A stretch of DNA of 7,089 bases from Acidobacteriota bacterium (GTDB taxonomy: Bacteria > Acidobacteriota > Terriglobia > Acidiferrales > UBA7541). Made by a program: the position numbers and the translations under genes. Numbering within the stretch: the first letter of the stretch is position 1; each line of letters starts with the position of its first letter. The notes beneath the pieces were generated by a model. The model saw nothing but the letters and a program-made list of their open reading frames with translations. It made no database searches and was not told the origin of the DNA. The DNA is taken from positions 1 through 7,089 of the forward strand of contig QHYF01000435.1 in assembly GCA_003224075.1 (NCBI GenBank), given 5' to 3'. Shown piece by piece: positions 1-6,691 of the stretch.

Positions 1-203
1 ACTTCGAATGGGTGCAGAACCAGGAAGGGCTCATGTGGGACGTCGATGAAGTTAACGCCCGGCTGCAGAAAGTAATGGTCCGCGCGTTTCGCGAGATGGT
101 GGACGCCATGCGCAAGCATCACGTTCCCCCGCGCGCCGGCGCCATGATTCTCGCCGTCAGCCGCGTCGCTGAAGCCACTCTCGTCCGCGGCCTCTTCCCG
201 TAA
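1..203 (+). CDS. gdhA: Glutamate dehydrogenase, C-terminal end (partial)
   Basis: Only the last 66 codons are present, read in frame from base 3 to the TAA at 201-203; the gene begins before the window. The visible peptide starts FEWVQNQEG and runs through EVNARL, a helix with MVRAF, and ends RVAEATLVRGLFP. That order (SYFEWVQN, EEVNARL, RVAEA..RG..P) is the characteristic C-terminus of hexameric Glu/Leu/Phe/Val dehydrogenases, which interconvert glutamate and 2-oxoglutarate plus ammonium using NAD(P). The catalytic lysine and the Rossmann domain lie outside the window, so cofactor preference cannot be judged and a leucine or related amino-acid dehydrogenase is not fully excluded. The GTG at 12 is an internal codon, because the frame is open and family-like upstream of it. 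Only 30 bases separate the stop from the next start, so read-through transcription is likely. Confidence 0.85.
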   Translation, partial: FEWVQNQEGLMWDVDEVNARLQKVMVRAFREMVDAMRKHHVPPRAGAMILAVSRVAEATLVRGLFP

Positions 204-213
204 TCCTCCGGGC

Positions 214-223
214 AGGGGGTGAT
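214..223 (+). promoter_or_regulatory. Near-perfect Shine-Dalgarno sequence
   Basis: AGGGGGTGAT matches the full anti-16S complement AGGAGGTGAT at 9 of 10 positions. It ends 10 bases before the ATG at 234. A possible GTG start at 219 lies inside this ribosome site, so the site favours ATG 234 as the true start. Confidence 0.75.
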
Positions 224-233
224 TGCCGTCACC

Positions 234-680
234 ATGAGTCATTACCGACCAGTTGGTTTGATTTGCCTCGTTGGCATCACCGCGCTCTTCTCTCTAGGAT
301 TGGCTTTCGGCGGCGTAACTGTTTTCTTTCAGATTGGTCCAATGCTCAATCATGGTCGCTACAAGCCAGATTACTATCCGCTCGGTCACATAGTTCTAAT
401 TCTCGCGGGGATCTGCCTGCTGGTTGCGGGGTGGATTGCCGCCACGACGGCTGTCGATCTCTGGAAAATCAGGACACGAGGCCGCTCGCTCGCCCTGACC
501 ACAGCCGTGATTCTAGGCTTGCTCTCGCTGCAGCCAATGTTCAGCAACACTACACGCGGCTACGGCTTTTGGATGGCTGTCTCCATTTTTACGATCAGCG
601 TCGGCACAATTTTTTACCTTCGTCTCCCGACAATTCGTTCCCAGTTTGAATCGCAGACTTCGACGCAGCGAAATTCATAA
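234..680 (+). CDS. Small four-helix membrane protein of unknown function
   Basis: A 148-residue protein whose family I do not recognise. Four hydrophobic stretches are visible at about residues 7-32, 52-75, 86-101 and 111-129, separated by a loop with HGRYKPDYYP (about 40-49), a basic turn KIRTRGR (78-84) and a short loop SNTTRGYG (104-111). The tail after residue 130 is polar and Ser/Thr/Gln-rich. By the positive-inside rule the KIRTRGR loop should face the cytoplasm. The start is chosen at ATG 234 because of the strong ribosome site at 214-223; the GTG at 219 would add five residues. It follows gdhA closely on the same strand, but nothing links their functions. Base use is less GC-rich than the flanking metabolic genes, as is common for membrane proteins. 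It could be an inner-membrane protein of almost any role. Confidence 0.65.
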   Translation: MSHYRPVGLICLVGITALFSLGLAFGGVTVFFQIGPMLNHGRYKPDYYPLGHIVLILAGICLLVAGWIAATTAVDLWKIRTRGRSLALTTAVILGLLSLQPMFSNTTRGYGFWMAVSIFTISVGTIFYLRLPTIRSQFESQTSTQRNS

Positions 681-719
681 ACTTATCTCTTGCATGAAAG
701 AAATAGCGCGCGTACATTC

Positions 720-861
720 ACAATTGCCGGTACGTTTTCCTGTGTCGAGGAAACGCAGCCGGCAATTTTCGGCTTGCGACGATGGAATTGTGGAAAAGCA
801 GCGGGGAAACCCCGCCGTTGCGAAGCCGAATCCAAGCAAGAGGGCGGCGTAAGCCGCTGCC
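720..861 (+). promoter_or_regulatory. Putative structured 5' leader RNA ahead of thiD
   Basis: The stretch between the membrane protein and thiD can fold into three consecutive hairpins. Hairpin 1: AATTGCCGG (722-730) pairs perfectly with CCGGCAATT (759-767), with an inner helix CGTTTTCC (733-740) / GGAAACG (749-755). Hairpin 2: 768-781 pairs with 816-830 (14 pairs with one bulged G at 822, one G-U), enclosing a 19-base single strand (782-800) and the perfect hairpin GCGGGG-AAA-CCCCGC (801-815). Hairpin 3: GCGGC (844-848), GTAA tetraloop, GCCGC (853-857). The thiD ribosome site follows about 12 bases later. AATTG at 786-790 could also pair with CAATT at 763-767, giving a competing fold. Position and complexity suggest a cis-regulatory RNA, but no known class is matched and no ligand is implied. 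It could be a fortuitous set of repeats. Confidence 0.4.
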
Positions 862-881
862 AAGGGAAAGAAGAAGGAAAG

Positions 882-1760
882 ATGACGAACAACGGGCACG
901 GTGCGCCGCCGATTCTCCTGACGATCGCGGGATTCGATCCCTCTTGTGGGGCGGGGACGGCGGCGGACCTGAAGACATTCGCAGCGCACGGCTGCTACGG
1001 CGTTGCGGCGGTCACTTCGCTGACCGTGCAGAACACGCAAGGCATCGAGACTGTCCACAACACACCGAGCGCGGAATTGCGGGCGCAGCTCGATGCGCTG
1101 GCGAAAGATTGCGACATCGCGGCAGTCAAGATCGGGATGCTGGGCAATCGCGGAAACGCGGGCGCGGTCGCGGAATTCCTTGACGCGCACAAGTTTGCGC
1201 ATGTGGTTTTCGATCCGGTCATGAAGTCTTCGACAGGGGCGGAGCTGCTCGATGCGGCGGGAATCAAGTTTGTCGCCACGGAATTGCTGAAGCGCGCCAG
1301 CGTCATCACCCCAAACGTGCCGGAGGCCGAGGTCTTGACGGGGCTGACAATCAAGGACATCGCGGACATGGAAGCGGCGGCCCGCAAGCTCGTGGAGATG
1401 GGCGCGCGCGCGGTGATCGTCAAGGGCGGCCACATGGAGCGCGCCGTCGATGTGCTTTTAGATGGGGCTGAGATTGTGCAACTAGGCGGCGAGCGCGTGA
1501 AGACAGAGAACACTCACGGGACGGGCTGCGCCTTTGCTTCGGCGCTTGCCGCACAGCTTTCTTCGGGCCGGTCGTTGTTCGAATCGGCGACCCTGGCGAA
1601 GGCTTACGTCACCAAAGCCATCGAGAAGGGCTATCCGATCGGAAAAGGCCGCGTCCCGCTCGATCACTTTTACAGGCAACGCATTGAGCCTCCTGCCCGC
1701 GGCATCCACGAAGTCCCGCAGCACGGCTTGCATCCCGCCGCCGAACCCGCCGCCCACTGA
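882..1760 (+). CDS. thiD: Hydroxymethylpyrimidine/phosphomethylpyrimidine kinase
   Basis: ThiD phosphorylates 4-amino-5-hydroxymethyl-2-methylpyrimidine to the mono- and then the diphosphate, the pyrimidine half of thiamine, in the cytoplasm. The 292-residue protein is a complete ribokinase-fold enzyme. It shows the N-terminal substrate loop LTIAGFDPSCGAG (13-25), the Q50-N51 segment, KIGML (83-87), TPNVPEA (143-149), KGGH (181-184) and the phosphate/anion-hole motif THGTGC (211-216). Cys216 is the residue typical of ThiD, where it distinguishes the family from many pyridoxal kinases. Typical ThiD ends near residue 264 (DHF); here a further 28 Pro/His/Ala-rich residues follow. ATG 882 is chosen because it gives the family N-terminus and has AAGGA (874-878) just upstream; the frame stays open back to a TTG at 690 but that extension is not protein-like. 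No other thi gene is in the window, and there is no TPP riboswitch upstream. Confidence 0.93.
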   Translation: MTNNGHGAPPILLTIAGFDPSCGAGTAADLKTFAAHGCYGVAAVTSLTVQNTQGIETVHNTPSAELRAQLDALAKDCDIAAVKIGMLGNRGNAGAVAEFLDAHKFAHVVFDPVMKSSTGAELLDAAGIKFVATELLKRASVITPNVPEAEVLTGLTIKDIADMEAAARKLVEMGARAVIVKGGHMERAVDVLLDGAEIVQLGGERVKTENTHGTGCAFASALAAQLSSGRSLFESATLAKAYVTKAIEKGYPIGKGRVPLDHFYRQRIEPPARGIHEVPQHGLHPAAEPAAH

Positions 1761-1765
1761 ACCCA

Positions 1766-1981
1766 ATGCGCCTGATGCTTTCGCGGCGCGCGGGCATTTG
1801 GCCGTTCTTGGCACTGGCGGTTGCCGTTGCAACCGCAGCGCTTCTCGTTCCGCGAACGCCCCAGCCGCTTTCCTACCATCACTTCGCCGATCAGCGCAAT
1901 TGGCTTGGCTTCCCGAACTTCGGCGACGTTGCTTCCAATCTCCTCTTTCTGCAGTTTCTCAACGAGAAAGCCGAGAGCTAA
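1766..1981 (+). pseudogene. Truncated ceramidase-like membrane protein, N-terminal remnant
   Basis: A 71-codon reading frame beginning 5 bases after the thiD stop. Residues 12-29 form a hydrophobic helix, followed by PQPLSYHHFADQR (32-44) and GFPNFGDVASN (48-58). The pattern YHxFADxRxxxGxPNxxxVxSN is, from memory, the opening of bacterial alkaline phytoceramidase/ceramidase-type integral membrane proteins, which usually run to well over 200 residues with about seven helices. Here similarity fades after SNL, and about a dozen unrelated residues lead to TAA. None of the other forward frames resumes the family sequence before pyrC begins, so the gene looks cut off and not merely frameshifted. 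No strong ribosome site precedes the ATG; translation may have been coupled to thiD. Product, if made, would be a one-helix peptide unlikely to be an enzyme. The family link rests on about 27 residues; a genuine short protein is the alternative. Confidence 0.6.
1955..1969. repeat. Short inverted repeat at the ceramidase-remnant break
   Basis: TTTCTC (1955-1960), AAC, GAGAAA (1964-1969) is a perfect six-base inverted repeat with a three-base spacer. It lies between the converging thiD-side and pyrC genes, where a terminator would be expected, and also where family similarity in the remnant stops. It has no following T-run on either strand and its stem is AT-rich, so terminator function is doubtful. 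Confidence 0.3.
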
Positions 1982-1986
1982 GCAAG

Positions 1987-3256
1987 TCAATCGCTTCCGG
2001 CCTGGCGCGCAGATCCCTCCCTCCGATAAACGACCTTGCCAGCAACGATGGTCGCCATTGCCGCACCCTTGAAGGCGCGGCCGTCGAAGGGTGAGTTGCG
2101 GGACTTGCTCGCGGATTTCTTCACGTTGTAGGTCCAGGCGCGCTCTGTTGAAAAGATGGTGACGTCAGCGGGCTCGCCAGCCGCGATTTTTCGCTCGATA
2201 CCGAGAACCCGGGCAGGCCCGGTCGCAAAGAGCTCGACTATGCGCATCAGCGAAACCCGGCGCGTGTGGACCAGTTGCTCGACCGCAAGAGCCAGCGCGG
2301 TTTCGAACCCGAGGATGCCGAACGGAGCGCTGTCGAATTCCACGTCCTTCAGTGCAGGTTCGTGCGGCGCGTGATCCGTTGCAATGGCATCCACGGTTCC
2401 GTCCGCAAGGCCGCCGAGGAGTGCTTCGCGGTCTTCTCTGGCCGCGAGTGGCGGATTCATTTTGTAGCGCGAGTCGTACTGTACGTCTTCGTCGATCAGC
2501 GTGAAATGATGCGGTGTCACTTCACACGTGACGCGCAGGCCGCGCTGCTTCGCCCAGCGCACCAGTTCAAGCGATGCCTTCGCCGAAAGATGCGCGATAT
2601 GCAGGTGCGCGCCAGTCAGTTCGGCAAGCTGCACGTCGCGCGCCACGCAGACCGATTCCGCCGCCGCCGGCATCCCGCGCAAACCCAGCCGCGTTGAAGT
2701 CACGCCTTCGCGCATCACTGCGCCCGCAGCGAGCGAAACATCTTCGGCGTGTTCAATCACCAGCAATCCGCCTGGCAGTGGCGATCGGTTTCCCATCGTC
2801 AGAGACCGCCACGATGCCCGCCTGTTTCATCGAGGCTATTTCCGCGATCGCTTCGCCTTTGCTTTCCACCGAAGCCGCGCCGATGGGCCATACACGAACG
2901 CTCGCGCCGGCCTTTGCTCGGTCCAGAATGAAACGCGTGACCGAAGCATTGTCGTTCACTGGCTTCGTGTTGGGCATGCAGCAAACAGCGGTGAATCCGC
3001 CGCGCGCCGCCGCTCGCGTGCCAGTCTCGATCGTTTCGGAGGATTCCTGGCCGGGCTCACGAAGATGCGCGTGAAGATCGATAAAACCGGGAGCAACGAT
3101 CAGTCCGCTGGCGTCGAAAACTTCCGCGTTTTGCGGCGTGACGATTTTCCCCGCGGGCGCCACCTCTTTTATCGTCTCCGCGTCCACAAGAACATCGAGC
3201 GCCGTGTCGGTCTTCGATGCCGGGTCCAGCACGCGCCCGTTCTTAATCAGAAGCAT
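1987..3256 (-). pseudogene. pyrC: Dihydroorotase, broken by an internal deletion and frameshift
   Basis: Dihydroorotase cyclises N-carbamoyl-aspartate to dihydroorotate, step three of pyrimidine synthesis. The first frame (3256 to about 2771) carries DLHAHLREPGQE with metal ligands His62 and His64 and Arg66, the substrate motif CMPNT (93-97) and SDDG (152-155). It then misreads to a TGA at 2753-2755. The second frame takes over at about 2769 with GLLVIEH and continues through HIAHLS, EVTPHH, KMNPPL, ATDHAPH, FGILGFE and NSPFDG to the stop at 1987. All metal ligands are therefore encoded, but in two frames, and about 12 residues normally lying between DDG and the IEH histidine are absent. That corresponds to a loss of roughly 35 bases at 2769-2771. 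ATG 3254-3256 has AAGGA (3265-3269) 8 bases upstream, inside the end of pyrB. Unless this is an assembly error, no full-length enzyme is made. Confidence 0.85.
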
Positions 3257-4235
3257 TGGCGGATTCCTTGGGTTTCATTTCAAGCGCCGGATGCGTATCG
3301 GTTTCTGTAGCGCCGCTGATGAGGAGATAAAGAATCGCCATTCGTACGGCGACGCCGTTGGTGACCTGCTCCAGGACGCAGGACTGCGGTCCATCGGCGA
3401 CCTCCGGCGTGATTTCAATGCCGCGGTTGATCGGGCCGGGATGAAGGACGATGGCGTCGCGGCTGGCGCTCCGCAGCCGCTCCGCGTTGAGCTGGTAAAG
3501 GAGAATGTAGTCGTCGGAGGAAAGCGCGGGCTCGTTCAGGCGTTCGGTCTGGACGCGCAGCATGAGGATGACGTTTGCGCCTTCCAGAGCCTCCTCGATC
3601 CGATAGACGCAGCGAATCGGCGTCCCCGGCGCGATTTTCTCGAGTTCGCGCGGAGCCCACATGGCCGGGCCGCAAAGCGTAAACCGGCAGCCGAATTTTC
3701 CAAGCAGGTGAATGTTCGAACGCGCCACGCGGCTGTGCAGGATGTCGCCGAGGATGGTCACGTTGAGATTCTTTATCGTGCCCAGCCGGTCTCGGATGGT
3801 CAGCGCATCCAGCAGCCCCTGTGACGGATGTTCGTGCGTGCCGTCTCCCGCGTTTATTACCGGAATGTCGAGATGCCGCGCCACGTAGTGCGTCGCGCCC
3901 GAGGCCGCGTGCCGCATCACCAGGCAATCGGGCTTCATGGCGTTGAGATTGAAGGCCGTGTCCAGCAGCGTTTCGCCTTTTTTCAGGCTGGACGCTTCGG
4001 CCTGCAGGTTCATGGTGTCCGCACCCAGGCGTGACGCCGCGGTTCCGAAGCTGATGCGCGTGCGGGTCGAATTTTCGAAGAAGGCAAGCGCCACCGTCTT
4101 GCCGCGCAGCGTCGCCAGCTTTTTCAGTGGGTGCCGCTGGATTTCCTGGAACGGCTTGCTCTGATCGAGAAGAAAGCTGAGTTCGTCCGCCGTGAGCGGT
4201 TCGAGGGCGAGCAGATCGCGGAAGCGGTGCGTCAA
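3243..4235 (-). CDS. pyrB: Aspartate carbamoyltransferase catalytic chain
   Basis: PyrB condenses carbamoyl phosphate with aspartate to give N-carbamoyl-aspartate, the committed step of pyrimidine synthesis, in the cytoplasm. The 330-residue protein is complete. Carbamoyl-phosphate motif FFENSTRTR (52-60; FFEPSTRTR is usual, so Asn replaces Pro), the 80s-loop SSLKKGET (82-89) with its catalytic Ser and Lys, GDGTHEHPSQGLLD (130-143), the domain-2 strand ILGDILHSRVARS (161-173), LRVQTER (226-232) and HPGPINRG (265-272) are all present in the right order. Length is slightly above the usual 300-315 because of a polar tail after about residue 310. The start is TTG at 4233-4235; no in-frame ATG gives the family N-terminus, and the ribosome site is weak. 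It lies 49 bases after pyrR and its last 14 bases overlap pyrC, indicating coupled translation. No pyrI regulatory chain is in the window. Confidence 0.95.
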   Translation of the reverse strand: MTHRFRDLLALEPLTADELSFLLDQSKPFQEIQRHPLKKLATLRGKTVALAFFENSTRTRISFGTAASRLGADTMNLQAEASSLKKGETLLDTAFNLNAMKPDCLVMRHAASGATHYVARHLDIPVINAGDGTHEHPSQGLLDALTIRDRLGTIKNLNVTILGDILHSRVARSNIHLLGKFGCRFTLCGPAMWAPRELEKIAPGTPIRCVYRIEEALEGANVILMLRVQTERLNEPALSSDDYILLYQLNAERLRSASRDAIVLHPGPINRGIEITPEVADGPQSCVLEQVTNGVAVRMAILYLLISGATETDTHPALEMKPKESANASD

Positions 4236-4284
4236 TGTCCCATCTCACAGCATAAACGAGGCAATTCGAAGAAGAAATCCAAAT

Positions 4285-4833
4285 CTACTCCACTCGATCC
4301 ACCAGCACGACGCGCTCTTCCTTGTCAATTTCGCTTAGCCGGACCTCGATGATTTCCGTATCGCTGGTCTGCACGTGCCGCCCGATGTATTGCGCCTCGA
4401 TGGGCATCTCGCGGTGGCCGCGGTCGATCAGCACGCAAAGCGAAACCCGCTTCGGCCGGCCCAGATCAAAGAGCCCGTTCATGGCCGCGCGAACGGTGCG
4501 CCCGGTGTAGAGGACGTCATCGACCATTACCAAATCCATGTTATCGACACCGAAAGGAATGTCCGAGGAGCGCAGCACCGCATGCGGAGCGACCTTGGAG
4601 AGGTCATCGCGGTACAACGTGATATCCAGCACGCCAACGGGAACGTCCACCCCGTCGATGCCCCGCATGGCCTGGGCAATCCGCTGGGCCAGGGGCACGC
4701 CGCGCCGGACGATCCCGATCAGCCCCAGATGTTTCGTGCCGCCGCTTTTCTCGACGATTTCGTGGGCCAGCCGCTGCAGCGTGCGGTCGATTTCCGGCGC
4801 GGACATCAGTTGAGCTTTTTCTACGATGCGCAT
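4285..4833 (-). CDS. pyrR: PyrR bifunctional regulator / uracil phosphoribosyltransferase
   Basis: PyrR binds pyr mRNA in response to UMP/UTP and causes attenuation or translational repression of pyrimidine genes; many members also convert uracil and PRPP to UMP. The 182-residue length matches the family (about 180). Visible features are RLAHEIVE (21-28), the phosphate loop GIVRRGVPLA (40-49), the LDITLYRDDL segment (69-78) and the PRPP-binding motif VMVDDVLYTGRTVRAA (102-117) with the acidic pair Asp105-Asp106. RPKRVSLCVLIDRGHRE (126-142) follows as expected. It is first in the pyrR-pyrB-pyrC unit. ATG 4831-4833 gives the usual N-terminus; there is no ribosome site in front of it, and the ATG at codon 10 is less family-like. 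I see no classical PyrR-binding loop in the 5' region or in the 49 bases before pyrB, so its RNA target in this operon is unclear. Confidence 0.95.
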   Translation of the reverse strand: MRIVEKAQLMSAPEIDRTLQRLAHEIVEKSGGTKHLGLIGIVRRGVPLAQRIAQAMRGIDGVDVPVGVLDITLYRDDLSKVAPHAVLRSSDIPFGVDNMDLVMVDDVLYTGRTVRAAMNGLFDLGRPKRVSLCVLIDRGHREMPIEAQYIGRHVQTSDTEIIEVRLSEIDKEERVVLVDRVE

Positions 4834-4842
4834 GGTCGGGTA

Positions 4843-4873
4843 ATCGTACCATTGGTCACCGCGCAGCGGTCAA
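4843..4873 (-). promoter_or_regulatory. Candidate promoter of the pyr operon
   Basis: Read on the minus strand: TTGACC (4873-4868) as a -35 element, a 19-base spacer, then TACGAT (4848-4843) as a -10 element preceded by TGG, an extended -10 pattern. Transcription would begin near 4836, only about 3 bases before the pyrR ATG. That would give an almost leaderless mRNA and fits the missing ribosome site. The spacer is longer than ideal and acidobacterial promoters are poorly known, so this is tentative. Confidence 0.35.
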
Positions 4874-4930
4874 TCGGGTCGGCGGCCGCAAAGCTGCCAA
4901 TTGTCCGTGTTAGACTGCGCGGCGGAGTCC

Positions 4931-4936
4931 GGAGGT
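4931..4936 (+). promoter_or_regulatory. Shine-Dalgarno sequence setting the phosphatase start
   Basis: GGAGGT lies 10 bases before ATG 4947. That ATG opens a frame encoding a signal peptide, but not the frame of the enzyme body. The strong ribosome site therefore supports 4947 as the original start and shows that the gene is frameshifted. Confidence 0.7.
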
Positions 4937-4946
4937 AAGGCTCGTC

Positions 4947-6664
4947 ATGGCTCGCGGGGCGAACTCGATCAAGCACGCAACCTCTATCGCTGCGGTACTT
5001 CTGGCATCGATCGTCGCATTTCCGTTGCCGGCGGGGGCGCAGGCTGGGGCACCCGCCGCCAAGCCAGCAAGTTCCGCGCTCAGTGGACCGGCGGGCTGAA
5101 GCGGCTGGTGGCGGAAGGCGCCTGGTTCCGTGATGCCGCGTATCCTTACGCGGCGACGGAGACCTGCGTAGGCCACGCGACGATCTCAGCCGGTTCATTC
5201 CCATCCGTTCATGGAATGATTTCGAACGAATGGTGGGACCGCGAGGCGCAGAAACACGTGACCTGCACGGCCGATTCGAGGGTAAAAAACATCGGCTATG
5301 GGGGCGTCAGCGTCACCGGCGGAGACAGCGCGGCGAAACTATTGGTTCCCGCGTTCGCGGACGAATTGAAGTTTCAATCAGGCGCGGGGACCAGGGTGGT
5401 CACCTTCTCCCTGAAGGCCCGCGCGGCCATTCCGCTTGGCGGGCGACAGGGTGATGCCGTCACTTGGTTTGACCCCGAGGTGGGCGCTTGGACGACTTCG
5501 AGCGCCTATCCGGTCGCGGCTTTTGTGGATGAATACGCCAAGGCGCATCCCGTAGCGAGTGACTTCGGGAAGACTTGGGCGCTGCTCTTGCCAAGTTCAG
5601 CCTACCTCTACAACGAAACCGCTACGGGTGCGATTCCCCCGGCGGGGTTGGGCGCGGCATTTCCCCATCCATTGCGCGGAAAACCGGACAGCACTGGCCC
5701 TGACTCGCGCTTCTACGACCAGTGGCAGACCAGCCCCTATGCCGACACTTACCTGGCGCAGCTCGCGGAAACTGCCGTGGACAAGCTCAGCCTGGGAAAA
5801 CGCGCGGGAACGGACTTCCTCGGCGTGAGCTTTTCTTCGGTGGACTACGTCGGGCATGCTTTCGGTCCGCGAAGCTGGGAGATTCAAGACGTGCTTGTGC
5901 GGCTCGACCGGGACCTCGGGAAACTCTTCGCCCGCCTGGATCAGAAGGTAGGAAAAGGCAATTACATCGTCGCATTCACCGCCGATCACGGCGTGGTGCC
6001 GATTCCCGAAGATCTCCTGAAAACGGGTATGGACGCGGGCTGGCTGAACCTCGAGGCCGTGAAAGAGCAGATTGAAAAAGCTTTGGCGACCTTTAATTAC
6101 GCGAAGCCCGTGATCGCGCAAGTGGGTGCGGGCGATGTCTATTTCACGCCGGGAACGTACGACAAATTGAAAGCCGATCCGGTGGCGCTCCGCGCGGTGC
6201 TCGACGCGGTCCAGAATGTTCCCGGTGTTGCGCATGTCTACCGCGCGGAGGAACTCGAAGACCGTCCGGCGACGAAGAGTCCAATCCGAACGGCGGAAGC
6301 AGATAGTTTTTTCAGGCCGCGCAGCGGCGATCTCCTGATTGTCCCCAAGCCTTTCTGGCCCTGGGATTCTTCAACGCCGGGCACGCCGCGAGGGTACGGC
6401 ACAACGCACGGAACTCCTTATTTTTACGATCAGCGCGTTCCTGTGATCCTGATGGGCTATGGGATTCAGCCCGGCGAATATTACAGCGCCATCACGCCCG
6501 CGGACATCGCGCCAAACCTGGCCTTACTCTGCGGAATCACCCTCGCCCCGCGCGACGGCCGCCTCCTCGCCGAAGCCCTGAAGAAACCTGCGGCAGTGCA
6601 CGCACCATCCCAGGCAGCCCGGCCAAGATCCGCGGCGACGTCAGCTCCAGAAACAAATCCCTGA
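4947..6664 (+). pseudogene. Exported PafA-like alkaline phosphatase/phosphodiesterase, frameshifted near its N-terminus
   Basis: A zinc-dependent alkaline-phosphatase-superfamily enzyme of the PafA / type I phosphodiesterase-nucleotide pyrophosphatase kind, which hydrolyses phosphate esters outside the inner membrane. From ATG 4947 one frame encodes a clear signal peptide (basic MARGANSIKH, hydrophobic core, cleavage-like AGAQA) but ends at TGA 5097-5099. The enzyme body is in another frame, recognisable from about 5069 (KFRAQWTGGLKRL). It holds the nucleophile Thr in ATETCVGHA (codon 5162), SNEWW, SLKAR, metal ligands in VDYVGH (5843, 5855), TADHG (5984, 5987) and TTHG (6407). About 17 residues expected between the two frames are missing: the first beta strand with its VVDQMR-type motif and first zinc-binding Asp. 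Reading the body frame back to a TTG at 4901 gives a non-signal, non-family N-terminus. The last 25 residues are an Ala/Pro-rich tail. Exact substrate is unknown. Confidence 0.8.
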
Positions 6665-6691
6665 TGTTACCTTCCGCCTTCAGAAATGTTG

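Noticed and set aside
781..830. Cobalamin riboswitch resemblance
   Set aside because: CCCCGCCGTTGCGA resembles the B12-box region CCCCGCCACTGTGA, but the box itself differs, the GGTG core is missing, and a perfect local hairpin (801-815) occupies the place of the expected fold.
690..881. In-frame N-terminal extension of thiD from TTG 690
   Set aside because: It adds 64 residues with no resemblance to ThiD, overlaps strong RNA-like inverted repeats, and ATG 882 has its own ribosome site and gives the family N-terminus.
681..881. TPP riboswitch before thiD
   Set aside because: Neither the CTGAGA core nor the CCTGATCTGG-type core is present on the plus strand.
675..1513. Long minus-strand open frames opposite the leader and thiD
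   Set aside because: They have Arg/Ala-rich compositions typical of antisense frames in GC-rich DNA and lie opposite a clearly conserved enzyme.
2753..2800. Programmed frameshift in pyrC
   Set aside because: There is no slippery heptamer at the junction, and about 12 conserved residues are missing, which frameshifting alone would not explain.
2528..3824. Plus-strand open frames opposite pyrC and pyrB
   Set aside because: They are Arg/Ser-rich antisense shadows; the minus strand encodes recognisable PyrC and PyrB motifs.
4901..4916. Phosphatase promoter with TAGACT (4911-4916) as -10
   Set aside because: Only four of six bases match and no -35 element sits at a suitable distance.
1987..5099. 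Insertion sequence or transposon scar as cause of the broken genes
   Set aside because: No transposase, no terminal inverted repeats and no target duplications are visible at the breaks; the lesions are losses, not insertions.
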